DNA of 64,000 nt from JAFMKE01 sp037624485 (GTDB lineage Bacteria; Bacteroidota; Bacteroidia; Chitinophagales; UBA8649): the NCBI GenBank assembly GCA_037624485.1, contig JASJJC010000023.1:66954-130953 (forward strand), given 5' to 3'. Below are positions 8,022-17,603 of this stretch, piece after piece (the stretch's first letter is position 1; each line of letters begins with the position of its first letter). The notes beneath the pieces are model-generated. The model saw only the letters and a program-made list of their open reading frames with translations, did no database searches and was not told where the DNA came from. The position numbers were made by a program, and so were the translations under genes.

Positions 8022-9671
8022 GTGTTGAGTTTGCCGTCGTCCAGTAAGCAATTCCCCCAATCAAAGTTATTATTATTTATTGTTTATGGCTTCATAAGCT
8101 TGTTCATGTTTAGAAACACGCAAGAAGCGGGCTTAGTCTTTGATTTCAATGGCTGGGCAAAAGTTTATAATGAACATACATTTACGGATGTATTTACAAG
8201 TTTTGGGTACCCGGGACTGCACCAATTAGGACATTTATTTTTTTATTCATGTTATAAAATCTTTGGCTTTAATGGGACAGCATGGTACTTGTTATTTTCA
8301 CTCTTACATGCTTCTACGGCGGTTATAGCATTTAGCTTAGTTCAAGATATAGGTAAATATCTTTTTTCAAGTCCTGTCCATAAATACTTGCCTTTACTAG
8401 CCTCTTTTTTATTTTTGACTTCTCCTTTTGCAGTGGATGTGGCCGTATCAAAAGTTTGTTTGCATTACTTATTAAGTACGCTTTTAATTTTCATCAGTTT
8501 ACGTTGTTTTATTCAATACTTATCTCAAGCTAAGCAAATATTCTTACTCGGCTCTTTACTGAGCTTCTCGCTCGCCTTATTCTGCTTGGAGATTGCATAC
8601 ATCCTACCAGCGCTTGTTATTTACTTGCTGTGTTATCACACATACCAGATTAAAGTAGTTAATATGGGTAAAGTGCTGAAAATTACTTTGCTGTTCTTTG
8701 GGGTTTTGGCATCATTTTTACTTCTTCATAAAGTTTTGGTGGGCACGTTTATCGGACATTATGGCTCTGAGGTACATACAAAATTTGTTTTACGAGATCT
8801 CTTGATAAACTTTTCATATTACTTAAATAACTACCTGTTCTTTTTTGATTTTTGGAGTTATTCGTACAAAGAATTTCAAACGGAATGGATGTATCGCTAT
8901 GGATTATTGTTGTTTGCAGGCCTGTTACTTTTGCCCTTAATAGCCTTTGTACTAAAAAGGAAAATGCATAATCGTATCGGTCAGCTTGTTTTATTTGCCG
9001 GTTTGTTTTTTTTAGCATTGCTGCCTATTTTAAATTTGTATTGCGTGACGCTTCAACCTATTGAGGCGGATCGATACGCTTATTTGGCTTCCATTTTTAT
9101 TTATGCTGCCATAGCCATCTCGTTTCTTAGTGTTTCAAGGTGGGTTCAAATTCCATTAGCCTTGGTCTACATGTTTTTCCACTTTAGCTTTACTTTTCAA
9201 AATATTGAGGCATTTAGTGAAATGGGACAAGTAAGTCGTGGCCTATTGGATGATTTTAAATGGGAGGATAAAGAAAAAGTTATCATTTTGGTCCAACCGG
9301 AAAACAATAATGGAGCACGAGCATTTACCACCATAAGTAGGCATGGTTCAGAATTTGCAGAATCACTTTATTTAGAAAGAGGGATTGATATTCGAGACAA
9401 GGTTGATTTAATCTACGAAATGAATATCAATAGTGTGAATGATTCTGTTGTTGTAGAAGTAATTGATAAAAAAAATATAAAAGTGAAGGTAGGATCTTGG
9501 GGCAGTTGGTTTTGGAAGCATCATTTAGGTGCACAATCATTTAAAACTAAAAACTACTCAACAATCGTTCATGATGGTCTTGCGTTTGATTTGATCTTGA
9601 ATGAGCCGCTTAAAGAAAATGAGGTAATGCTATACATGAATGGAAATTCCTGGCAAGTAGTAAACTTTTAG
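8022..9671 (+). CDS. Polytopic membrane protein, GT-C glycosyltransferase-like
   Basis: 549 residues with about ten hydrophobic helices up to residue ~390 and a soluble C-terminal tail (about 400-549). The segment LQPIEADRYAYLASIFIYAA resembles the RYxYLPS motif of GT-C/TMTC-like membrane glycosyltransferases, so a lipid-linked sugar transferase is possible, but no DxD catalytic motif is clear. The reading frame opens with GTG at 8022, 2 nt after pccB, with a TTG one codon later; the next ATG is at residue 29, inside the first helix, so the GTG is preferred. It converges on lolA and the two stop codons overlap in the 4 nt TTAG. Confidence 0.6.
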   Translation: MLSLPSSSKQFPQSKLLLFIVYGFISLFMFRNTQEAGLVFDFNGWAKVYNEHTFTDVFTSFGYPGLHQLGHLFFYSCYKIFGFNGTAWYLLFSLLHASTAVIAFSLVQDIGKYLFSSPVHKYLPLLASFLFLTSPFAVDVAVSKVCLHYLLSTLLIFISLRCFIQYLSQAKQIFLLGSLLSFSLALFCLEIAYILPALVIYLLCYHTYQIKVVNMGKVLKITLLFFGVLASFLLLHKVLVGTFIGHYGSEVHTKFVLRDLLINFSYYLNNYLFFFDFWSYSYKEFQTEWMYRYGLLLFAGLLLLPLIAFVLKRKMHNRIGQLVLFAGLFFLALLPILNLYCVTLQPIEADRYAYLASIFIYAAIAISFLSVSRWVQIPLALVYMFFHFSFTFQNIEAFSEMGQVSRGLLDDFKWEDKEKVIILVQPENNNGARAFTTISRHGSEFAESLYLERGIDIRDKVDLIYEMNINSVNDSVVVEVIDKKNIKVKVGSWGSWFWKHHLGAQSFKTKNYSTIVHDGLAFDLILNEPLKENEVMLYMNGNSWQVVNF

Positions 9672-10324
9672 AATCTAGCATCCGTAATATCGATGTCATC
9701 GTATTCTTCAGGATTAAATTTAAAGAACTCATCTTCTAGCGGAACGTTAGGCGTAAAAGCATTGATTTTATAGACATAATGCATTCCAGAGCGCTCGTAA
9801 ATCTTAGATTCAATAATGCTCTTCTCCGCAGGGGAAACTTTTAAGTCAATTTTAAAGAAGGTTTGATCTTTATCAACTGGAGTTAACTCAATAATTTTTA
9901 TCAACTTCCCACTGGAGGTCTTATACTCTTCCTTCAATCTGAAGATATAGTCACTGCTGTACAAATCAAACAACATGGAAGGCGAAAACATAGCTTCATC
10001 TTCATTATAATCATTGATTTGAACTTCATTGTACTCTTTCAAATAGTTCCAAATAGTCACATTATCTGAAACGAACATTTGATCTATCAACTCCACTTTA
10101 AACATGTCACCTTTGAACCAGGCTTTTACCTCTGAAACTTGATCCTCTTCTATTTCCGGTAAATTAATAGTCAAGGTAAGATCCATCTTAGCCGAATTGA
10201 ATTTCTGGTATTTTTCGGAAACTGATTTTAGCAGGGCATCTGCTTCTGCATCTATTGCATTGTTTTGTGCAAAAATGAAATTAGTACTTATGAATAAAAT
10301 GAAGATTGTTTTTAAAGTGCCCAT
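9668..10324 (-). CDS. lolA: LolA-like outer-membrane lipoprotein carrier
   Basis: 218 residues with a cleavable signal peptide (LKTIFILFISTNFIFAQ) and the LolA pattern: AEADALLKSVSEKYQKFNSAKMDL, then alternating strands and the C-terminal FTPNVPLEDEFFKFNPEEY region. LolA is the periplasmic chaperone carrying lipoproteins from the LolCDE exporter to the outer membrane. It lies 16 nt downstream of ftsK in the same direction, a pairing commonly seen in Bacteroidota. Confidence 0.85.
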   Translation of the reverse strand: MGTLKTIFILFISTNFIFAQNNAIDAEADALLKSVSEKYQKFNSAKMDLTLTINLPEIEEDQVSEVKAWFKGDMFKVELIDQMFVSDNVTIWNYLKEYNEVQINDYNEDEAMFSPSMLFDLYSSDYIFRLKEEYKTSSGKLIKIIELTPVDKDQTFFKIDLKVSPAEKSIIESKIYERSGMHYVYKINAFTPNVPLEDEFFKFNPEEYDDIDITDARF

Positions 10325-10340
10325 GAATTACATTTATATA

Positions 10341-12773
10341 TTACTCTTGCGTCAAAAATTGTTCCAATTCTGCTTCTGTCTTACAATAAACGTCTCGTGG
10401 CTTACTTCCTAGATTAGGGCCCACGATTCCCGCATTTTCTAACTGATCCATAATTCTTCCCGCTCGGTTATAACCGAGTTTCAATCTTCTTTGGATCATG
10501 GAGGTGCTTCCTACTTGATTATTGACAATTACTCTTGCTGCATCTTCAAAGAGTGCATCTCGTTCATCTTCACTGTAAGTGCCTCGATCCTTGCCTTCTG
10601 AGCTCGGATCGACGTATTCAGGCAATTCAAAAACTGTCGGATATCCTTGTTGCTGACTGATAAAATCCACTAATTCTTCAACTTCCGGTGTATCGATAAA
10701 AGCACATTGCAAACGAATCATATCACTTCCTTGAGAAAAAAGCATATCTCCGCGTCCAATAAGTTGGTCAGCACCGCCAGCATCTAGGATAGTTCTTGAA
10801 TCTATTTTGGATGAAACTTTAAATGAAATTCTTGCAGGAAAATTTGCTTTGATTACCCCTGTGATAATGTTTACAGAAGGACGTTGTGTAGCTAACACCA
10901 GATGAATACCAATTGCTCGTGCTAATTGCGCTAATCGGGCAATAGGAGTCTCTACTTCTTTACCTGCGGTCATAATTAAATCTGCAAACTCATCGATAAC
11001 CAAAACAATATAGGGTAAAAACTTATGACCGTTATTTGGATTTAATTTTCGTGAAACAAATTTTTGATTGTATTCTTTTAGATTTCTCGCTTTCCCATCT
11101 TTTAAGAGGTTATAACGATCATCCATTTCAATGCAAAGTGCATTGAGCGTGGCGACTACCTTCTGAACGTCTGTTATAATTGCTTCTTCTTCTCCTGGTA
11201 GTATGGCCAAAAAATGTTTTTCGATTGCATTGTAAATCGACAATTCTACTTTCTTTGGATCGACTAACACAAACTTTAGTTGTGACGGATGCTTCTTGTA
11301 AAGCAAGGAACACAGAATTGCATTGATGCCAACTGATTTCCCTTGGCCGGTTGCCCCTGCCATCAAAAGATGCGGCATTTTTGTAAGATCTGCAATAAAT
11401 ATTTCATTAGCAATATTCTTTCCTAAGGCTATTGGAAGTTCCAACTTGGTATTGCTGAATTTTTCAGATGAAAGCATAGACTTCATAGAAACTGTCTCTT
11501 TCTTGGCATTTGGGACTTCTATGCCAATCGTTCCTTTACCCGGAATAGGAGCAATGATCCGTATGCCAAGTGCAGCTAAACTTAAGGCAATATCATCTTC
11601 TAAGTTTTTTATTTTTGAAATACGCACTCCTTTAGCTGGTATAATTTCATATAGTGTTACTGTAGGACCAACCGTCGCTTTAATTTTTGATATTTCAATA
11701 TTGTAATTCTGTAGAGTTTCAACAATTTGATTTTTGTTTCTTTCTAATTCCTCTTTATCTATACTTACTTTGTCTCCACCGTGATCTTGAAGAATACTCA
11801 GTGGCGGATATTTATAATTACTCAAATCTAAGGTGGGGTCATAGTTGCCATCATTCTTTACTGATTTAACTGTTTTTTCTTCAATGGTTTCAGTAATCGC
11901 TAATTCTAGTTTCTCTGGTTCTTCATCTAATTCTTCTGGCGGTTTAGTTTCGGCAATGTTTTTGGCCGGCAGGTCCTCTTTGTTACTTAAATCAAAATCT
12001 AAGGAACCATCCTCTTCATCTTCCACTATTTCTTCTGTACCGTCCGAAATACTTACTTCAATTTCTTGAAGCTTATCTTTTTCAAATATGGATTCATTCA
12101 TACTGATTGACACTTTCGCGTCATCTTTGTCTGCAGTCTTCGGTTTTGCTTTTAAATGTTTTAGGAGTTTGTCAAAATCCAAATCAAAAGCTACAATTAG
12201 GTATATGACGCCAATAGTTAGTAGCAGCGCTGTTGTGCCAATACTCTTGAAATTATTCACCAACCACCCATTACTTCCGGCTATATAGTAGCCTACACTT
12301 CCGCCTGGATGAAAGAAAGCATTTTTAAATAATGAGTAACGAATAAACTCGCTTATAGCAGCGATAAAGAACATTAGGAAAATACTATGATAGCTGATCG
12401 TTTTCCATTTGAATATCCTTCGTCGAAATAGGAGATTGACCCCATATACGAAAAGCATAACACAAACGAAAAATGCACCAATTCCAAAAGATTTTTTAAT
12501 CAATATCGCTGAGATGTGGTACCCAAACTTCCCTAAAGAATTCGCGTAATTGACTTTGAAAGATTCTTGATTAAGTTCATCAACAACCATACTACTTACA
12601 CTGGCCTCGTCGATATGCCATGTAAATATATATGAAGAGAAGGACAAGAGTAGGAGCAGCGAAAATAAGATAAACACCAATCCAACTATCTTGGTATACT
12701 GCTTTTTATTTCCCCAATTCACGGCATGATCATCCAGTTCTTCTGTCATCTTTGTTTTAAGTGATTTGGCCAT
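10341..12773 (-). CDS. ftsK: DNA translocase FtsK
   Basis: 810 residues. About four transmembrane helices lie in the first ~195 residues, followed by an acidic, low-complexity linker (about 215-315) that is short compared with E. coli FtsK. The motor domain has GATGQGKSVGINA (Walker A) and IVLVIDEFADLIMTAG (Walker B) plus LARAIGIHLVLATQRPSV. The C-terminal ~65 residues form the gamma winged helix (TSMIQRRLKLGYNRAGRIMDQLE) that reads KOPS-type polarity signals. The protein pumps chromosomal DNA through the division septum and helps dimer resolution. lolA follows in the same direction. Confidence 0.95.
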   Translation of the reverse strand: MAKSLKTKMTEELDDHAVNWGNKKQYTKIVGLVFILFSLLLLLSFSSYIFTWHIDEASVSSMVVDELNQESFKVNYANSLGKFGYHISAILIKKSFGIGAFFVCVMLFVYGVNLLFRRRIFKWKTISYHSIFLMFFIAAISEFIRYSLFKNAFFHPGGSVGYYIAGSNGWLVNNFKSIGTTALLLTIGVIYLIVAFDLDFDKLLKHLKAKPKTADKDDAKVSISMNESIFEKDKLQEIEVSISDGTEEIVEDEEDGSLDFDLSNKEDLPAKNIAETKPPEELDEEPEKLELAITETIEEKTVKSVKNDGNYDPTLDLSNYKYPPLSILQDHGGDKVSIDKEELERNKNQIVETLQNYNIEISKIKATVGPTVTLYEIIPAKGVRISKIKNLEDDIALSLAALGIRIIAPIPGKGTIGIEVPNAKKETVSMKSMLSSEKFSNTKLELPIALGKNIANEIFIADLTKMPHLLMAGATGQGKSVGINAILCSLLYKKHPSQLKFVLVDPKKVELSIYNAIEKHFLAILPGEEEAIITDVQKVVATLNALCIEMDDRYNLLKDGKARNLKEYNQKFVSRKLNPNNGHKFLPYIVLVIDEFADLIMTAGKEVETPIARLAQLARAIGIHLVLATQRPSVNIITGVIKANFPARISFKVSSKIDSRTILDAGGADQLIGRGDMLFSQGSDMIRLQCAFIDTPEVEELVDFISQQQGYPTVFELPEYVDPSSEGKDRGTYSEDERDALFEDAARVIVNNQVGSTSMIQRRLKLGYNRAGRIMDQLENAGIVGPNLGSKPRDVYCKTEAELEQFLTQE

Positions 12774-12883
12774 TTGAACTTCTTAATGATTTAATTCTCT
12801 AAAAATCGTGTATATAAGAGTGTTCTTTAAATAAACAGGGATTCTTTTACCAACAGCGATGTGTTAATTGAGTAAAGTTGATA

Positions 12884-12913
12884 AAAAAAGGAGCGACTAT
12901 GCGCTCCTTTTTT
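12884..12913 (-). terminator. Rho-independent terminator (GGAGCG stem with A/T tracts)
   Basis: A6GGAGCG (12884-12895) pairs with CGCTCCT6 (12902-12913) around a 6-nt loop. It lies 20 nt past the stop of the minus-strand T9SS gene and shields ftsK; the symmetric A/T tracts would allow function in both directions. Confidence 0.85.
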
Positions 12914-12933
12914 ATAGATTTATGAGTAAGAAC

Positions 12934-13641
12934 TTATTTTTTTATAAATGTTTTCGTGAAAAATACACTTCTTTTGCTATCAAAAAGTTTCACTAAATAA
13001 ACCCCATGGTCTAGATTTTGTATATCGATTTTTAAATCGTTCAAACTTGAAATTTCTTTTCTTAGAACTTCTTTACCTATGATACTAAACACTTCAACTG
13101 AATTCACATCATTAGCATCTTCAATACCTTTAATTTTTATGAAATTGCTCGCAGGATTTGGGAAAATAGAGATTGCTTGAGCATCTATTTCTTTTACTCC
13201 ACTGATCGGCTCTGCTGTTATGTCGGCTTTATATAAAACTGTCACTGATGACCCCGATAATCCATCTACTGAAACACTTACACTTATGTCACTAACACCA
13301 CCTTCAAGAAAAGGTAAATAAGCCATTTTTAAAATAGAGGTAGAATCTGATTCCAAAAAGAATGTGCTTTCCGTGGTTGTTGCTAAATCAAGGCAATTGG
13401 TGTTGTCACAAAAAGATACACTCCAAGCCAATGGTGAACTATTATTAGTGACTCTCCATTTAAAAGTAAGGTCAGCGCTTGAGTCGTTTTTCACGTATGC
13501 GTATAGAATCACTTCATCGTTGCTGTTACCTACCGTTTCTGCAACATAAACAGAATCTGAAGGGGTTATACTAAACGTTTGAGCATTTACAATATTTAGA
13601 ATGCTAAAGCCAATTAAAAGAAAGAGTATATTTTTTGTCAT
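12934..13641 (-). CDS. T9SS type A sorting-domain secreted protein
   Basis: 235 residues: signal peptide (NILFLLIGFSILNIVNA), a beta-sandwich-like central part (about 25-150) with CDNTNCLD, and a C-terminal sorting domain starting at ISIFPNPASNFIKIKG and ending VYLVKLFDSKRSVFFTKTFIKK. The tail directs export by the type IX system and is normally removed or anchored at the surface. The central part has no motif I recognise. It is transcribed away from the large T9SS protein at 13721, with a strong terminator after it. Confidence 0.8.
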   Translation of the reverse strand: MTKNILFLLIGFSILNIVNAQTFSITPSDSVYVAETVGNSNDEVILYAYVKNDSSADLTFKWRVTNNSSPLAWSVSFCDNTNCLDLATTTESTFFLESDSTSILKMAYLPFLEGGVSDISVSVSVDGLSGSSVTVLYKADITAEPISGVKEIDAQAISIFPNPASNFIKIKGIEDANDVNSVEVFSIIGKEVLRKEISSLNDLKIDIQNLDHGVYLVKLFDSKRSVFFTKTFIKK

Positions 13642-13720
13642 TTTGGTTTATTTACTAGGTAAAGGTAGAAAAAAATATTAAATTAGCTTCCTTACAATCT
13701 TTAATTAAAAATCAACACAT

Positions 13721-16700
13721 ATGAATAAGAATTTACTTTCAACCATATTGAGTCTAATGACTCTCTCATTAAGTTTTGCTCAACTTCCTTTCAATGAGGA
13801 TTTCGCTACGGGTATTCCAGCCTCCTGGCAAAATATAGATAATACTTCAAACAACGGTGGAACTTGGGAATGGATTAACGATTCAGGTGATCAGTTTGCT
13901 GTTTTTAATTCTGATGGCTTCGGTGATGATGGAATTCCGGAAAATGCAGATTTAATAACACCTGCTATCGATTGTTCTTCAGCAAGTTTTGTTGCAGTAT
14001 CTTTTCTATCTTCATTTAGACAATATCAAAGCAGCGTAGGTACAGCATCAATAAGTACAGATGGTGGATCAACATGGACTGCATTTTATACGGTTAATAC
14101 GTCAATTGGAGTAATTGTTTTAGAAGATATTACCGCTGCAGCCGCTGGTGTGGCTGATGTTCGATTCAAATTCAATTTTGTTGGTAATTGGGATTATTTC
14201 TGGATAATCGATGACTTTAGCGTGTATACACCCTCAAGTAAAGATTTTTCTTGTTTCGATATCAGTACGGGATTATATAATGATATAGCTGACAGTCCAA
14301 TTAGCATTGCGGGTAGCTTAGAGAATCTAGGTAGTGAAACAATTACTTCTTTTGATATCAATTATAGGGTTGATGGCGGTGCTCCGGTTACTGCACCAAT
14401 TACTGGAGTGAGTATCGGTTTTGGCGATTCTTACAACTTTACACATCCAACAGGTTTTTCTCCGAGTTCTTCTGGTGATTATGAAATTACTGTTTTTGCA
14501 TCTAATTTAAATGGCGGTGCTGACGGAAATACCTCGAATGATGAGTTCTCTAAATTTATTATCGTATTTGATTTTGCAGTGCAGCGAGTGCCTTTATTTG
14601 AGATTTTCACTGCTTCAACAAATCCTCCATGTAAACCAGCTAATGAAAATTTCCATTCAATTGTAGATTCGAAACCAACTCAGGAATTTGTTTCTATTAA
14701 GTATCAAGAAGATTTCCCTGGTACAGGTGATCCATATGCAACTGATGAAAGTGTTGCTAGAAGAGGTTTCTACGGCATCAACTCAATTCCAAGCATGGAA
14801 ATTGATGGTGGATACTATCCAAATTCTCTTGCTACCACAGCTTTTTCCCAAACGCTATATGATGATGCTATTAGTAGACCGTCTTTTACATTCTTGCAGG
14901 CTACATACGAGGTAAATGATACCACTAAGACGGTTGAAGTCGAAGTTGAAGGCTTACCAATTCGGGATTATTCAGCAAGCACCTATAAGCTGTATGTAGC
15001 AATTATTGAAAATGTTACAGAATTAAATGTAAAGGGTAATGGAGAAACAGAATTTTATGAAGTAGTTAAAAAGATGCTTCCTGATGCTTCTGGTACAACC
15101 ATAGTTAGTTTAGATTCTTTGCAGCCCTTTACCTTAAGCACTTCTTATACTTTTCAGGGGAGCTACAGACTTCCAGCAAATGGACAAGCAGCTAATAGAA
15201 TTAACCATGCTATAGAACACTCTGTTGAGCAATTCTCAGATTTACGAGTTGTGGTTTGGATCCAAGATGAGGTTTCAAAGGACATTTTACAAGCATTTAA
15301 TGCAGTTAATCCTTTAGATTCAGATGGAGATGGCACACCAGATGAAGTGGAAGCTTATTTAGGTACGGGAATTTTTGATATTACAGACTTTCCTGATGAA
15401 GATGCAGATGGTTTGGGTGATTGGGCAGAAGTGTCTAACGGAAGGCACCCACTGGCTCCCAATTGCAGTAATGTAAATTTGATTTATGACACCATATGTG
15501 GAGGGCCTTATGTTTGGAACAATACTTCTTATGCTAATTCGGGAAGTTATAATCAAACTTTCCAATTGCAAAATGGGTGTGATAGTATAGTTATACTTTT
15601 TCTGACCGTCTATCCTAGTAGTTTTAATCCATCCTTTTCATCTACCCAGCAATTGTTTACTAACCCACCCTTTGCCGTTCAATTTACAAACACAACGTCT
15701 AATACAGGGAATTTGATTTTTACATGGTATTGGGGGGATGGAACAGCAACAACCAACAATAATCCAACAGTTTTTCATGAATACTTGTCAGATGGCTTAT
15801 ATTCTGTGACATTAGAAGTTGCTAATACTTCAACGGGTTGTAGTGATCAGATTACTCTTGTTGATTATATTTTTGCAACAGGCGGGGTATCTTGTACACA
15901 CCCCTCAGTTATTAGCCAGTCAAGCCCAATAACTGCTTGTGACGGTCAAAATATTGTGCTAACTTGTAATTCCAGCGCTTCCTACACCTATCAATGGTTG
16001 AAGAATGGGGTCTATATTTCGGGCAACAACAATGACTCTCTAACAGTTACACAGACGGCAGTGTATTCGGTAATAATTTCAGAAAATTCCTGCCCGGTAG
16101 CTTCTAATAACGTAGCGGTTAACTTTTCCCCCATAATGACACCTGTAGTCACTGTTAGTGGAACTCTTCAGCCTTGCATCGGAAGTTCTTTAACCTTGAA
16201 TACAACATCGGGTTTTGTAAGCTATTTATGGTCAAACGGAGACACTACTCCAAGCACAATAATTAACACTTCTGGTAGCTACACTGTTCAAGTAACTGAT
16301 TCAAATGGATGTGTGGAAACATCACTTCCATATGCAGTGAATGCCTCAATTCTACCCGTGCAGAATATGTGTATCGTTGGTGTAGATTCATTGACAAACA
16401 ATATTCGTGTAGTTTGGGAAAAACTAACGACAGCAGGGATCGATTCATTTTTCATTTATAGAGAAACATCCGTTTCAGATGTATACAGCAAGGTTGGCGA
16501 AACGGCTTATGATAGTCTATCTGTTTGGGTTGACCCCTTAACTAATCCTGCTGTTCAAGCGTATCGCTACAAAATAACAGCACTTGATACTTGCGGAGCT
16601 GAGACACCCTTAAGTGAGTTTCATAAAACAATTCATTTAACCATTAATCAAGGGGTAAACAATGCAAAGAATTTGATTTGGAGTCATTATGAGGGAATAA

Positions 16701-17161
16701 CATTTGGCAGCTACAACATCTATAGAGGAACGACAGCGAATAATTTAACTTTATTGACGACCATACAGAGCAATTTAAATTCTTTTACGGATCTTTCTGC
16801 TCCAACTGCTAGTGTTTATTATCAAATTGAAGTAGTTAAACCAAATAGTTGTAACCCAACAAAATCAACGAATTATGGATCTGCCAAATCGAACATAGTT
16901 AATGATGGTACTACAGCAATAGCTGAATTTACAGATGCAAGATTCAAACTATATCCTAATCCTTCAAGTGAAGAAATTAACATTGAGACCACCTTCGAAA
17001 ATGTCGGAGAAGAGTTCGTTTTATTGGATTATGTGGGAAGAGTTGTTCACGAAGGAAAAATAGAATCAACACAAATGACAATTAATGTTAGTGAAATGGC
17101 TCAGGGTGTTTATTTGTTCTGTTCAGGAAGCTCAAGGCCAGTTAAAGTGGTAATCAACTAG
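13721..17161 (+). CDS. Large multidomain T9SS-secreted protein with Omp28-like and PKD domains
   Basis: 1146 residues. After a signal peptide (LLSTILSLMTLSLSFAQ) come: a MAM/jelly-roll-like domain (about 20-170, FWIIDDFSVY); a CARDB-like beta domain (180-285); an Omp28-related, thioredoxin-like domain (about 288-520, VPLFEIFTASTNPPCKPAN and YGINSIPSMEIDG); a calcium-binding thrombospondin-3-like stretch (DSDGDGTPDEVEAYLG, DEDADGLGDWAE, about 530-575); a PKD domain with WYWGDGTATTNNNP (~670-700); Ig-like and fibronectin-III-like domains; and a type A sorting tail (FKLYPNPSSEEINIET). Such mosaics act as surface or secreted adhesins or enzymes. No catalytic motif is evident; the Omp28 part keeps a single Cys in place of a CxxC. 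Confidence 0.85.
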   Translation: MNKNLLSTILSLMTLSLSFAQLPFNEDFATGIPASWQNIDNTSNNGGTWEWINDSGDQFAVFNSDGFGDDGIPENADLITPAIDCSSASFVAVSFLSSFRQYQSSVGTASISTDGGSTWTAFYTVNTSIGVIVLEDITAAAAGVADVRFKFNFVGNWDYFWIIDDFSVYTPSSKDFSCFDISTGLYNDIADSPISIAGSLENLGSETITSFDINYRVDGGAPVTAPITGVSIGFGDSYNFTHPTGFSPSSSGDYEITVFASNLNGGADGNTSNDEFSKFIIVFDFAVQRVPLFEIFTASTNPPCKPANENFHSIVDSKPTQEFVSIKYQEDFPGTGDPYATDESVARRGFYGINSIPSMEIDGGYYPNSLATTAFSQTLYDDAISRPSFTFLQATYEVNDTTKTVEVEVEGLPIRDYSASTYKLYVAIIENVTELNVKGNGETEFYEVVKKMLPDASGTTIVSLDSLQPFTLSTSYTFQGSYRLPANGQAANRINHAIEHSVEQFSDLRVVVWIQDEVSKDILQAFNAVNPLDSDGDGTPDEVEAYLGTGIFDITDFPDEDADGLGDWAEVSNGRHPLAPNCSNVNLIYDTICGGPYVWNNTSYANSGSYNQTFQLQNGCDSIVILFLTVYPSSFNPSFSSTQQLFTNPPFAVQFTNTTSNTGNLIFTWYWGDGTATTNNNPTVFHEYLSDGLYSVTLEVANTSTGCSDQITLVDYIFATGGVSCTHPSVISQSSPITACDGQNIVLTCNSSASYTYQWLKNGVYISGNNNDSLTVTQTAVYSVIISENSCPVASNNVAVNFSPIMTPVVTVSGTLQPCIGSSLTLNTTSGFVSYLWSNGDTTPSTIINTSGSYTVQVTDSNGCVETSLPYAVNASILPVQNMCIVGVDSLTNNIRVVWEKLTTAGIDSFFIYRETSVSDVYSKVGETAYDSLSVWVDPLTNPAVQAYRYKITALDTCGAETPLSEFHKTIHLTINQGVNNAKNLIWSHYEGITFGSYNIYRGTTANNLTLLTTIQSNLNSFTDLSAPTASVYYQIEVVKPNSCNPTKSTNYGSAKSNIVNDGTTAIAEFTDARFKLYPNPSSEEINIETTFENVGEEFVLLDYVGRVVHEGKIESTQMTINVSEMAQGVYLFCSGSSRPVKVVIN

Positions 17162-17320
17162 TTTTTTTGTTGTGCCCTTTAGGAATATTAAAATGTTCGG
17201 TATAACACTGAAGCGACAACGGCGGACACGGTTGTTTCATTTAAAAGAGACCCTGTTTTATAGTATTTAAAGGTTTGTTGCTTCGGTTTGCGCCCATCAT
17301 TTGTCCCATCAATAAAGTGT
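17162..17320. other. Intergenic stretch, no gene seen
   Basis: Between the large T9SS gene and the tRNA-Asn terminator. No ORF with coding character and no recognised repeat; it may hold the 3' end of the upstream mRNA. Confidence 0.4.
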
Positions 17321-17361
17321 AAAAGCCACAAATCGATGATATTCAGCGATTTGTGGCTTTT
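17321..17361 (-). terminator. Perfect 15-bp hairpin terminating tRNA-Asn
   Basis: Arms 17321-17335 and 17347-17361 (AAAAGCCACAAATCG and its complement) are perfectly paired around an 11-nt loop and begin 6 nt beyond the tRNA-Asn 3' end. The A/T edges would let it also stop readthrough from the plus-strand T9SS gene. Confidence 0.8.
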
Positions 17362-17366
17362 ATCTG

Positions 17367-17440
17367 CTCCCCCTTCAGGACTTGAACCTGAGACCCTCTG
17401 ATTAACAGTCAGATGCTCTAACCAACTGAGCTAAGGAGGA
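17367..17440 (-). tRNA. tRNA-Asn (anticodon GTT)
   Basis: A 74-nt cloverleaf on the minus strand: acceptor TCCTCCT pairs with AGGGGGA, D-arm contains AGCTCAGTTGGTTAGAGC, anticodon stem-loop CTGACTGTTAATCAG exposes GTT, and the T-arm contains GGTTCAAGTCC. The discriminator is G; CCA is not encoded. Confidence 0.95.
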
Positions 17441-17573
17441 ATTTATACTTTTCACGTCTAGGTCTGACGATCACCACTATAAACACAGGTGTGTTCAAAC
17501 GGATTGCAAAAATAAGTTAAACTTTTGTTTATACAAGGCATTCACTAAATTTTTTAATCATTATTTTTTGTTC

Positions 17574-17581
17574 TACTTTTG
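17574..17581 (+). promoter_or_regulatory. -7 promoter box (TACTTTTG) for the PfkB kinase gene
   Basis: TACTTTTG followed by CAG matches TAnnTTTG; it ends 22 nt before the ATG at 17604. Confidence 0.5.
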
Positions 17582-17603
17582 CAGCTTCATTAAAAAATAA
17601 GCA

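Noticed and set aside
17321..17361. Long perfect inverted repeat next to tRNA-Asn considered as an att site
   Set aside because: Position just past the tRNA 3' end and its A/T edges fit a terminator; no integrase and no direct repeat of the tRNA end are present.
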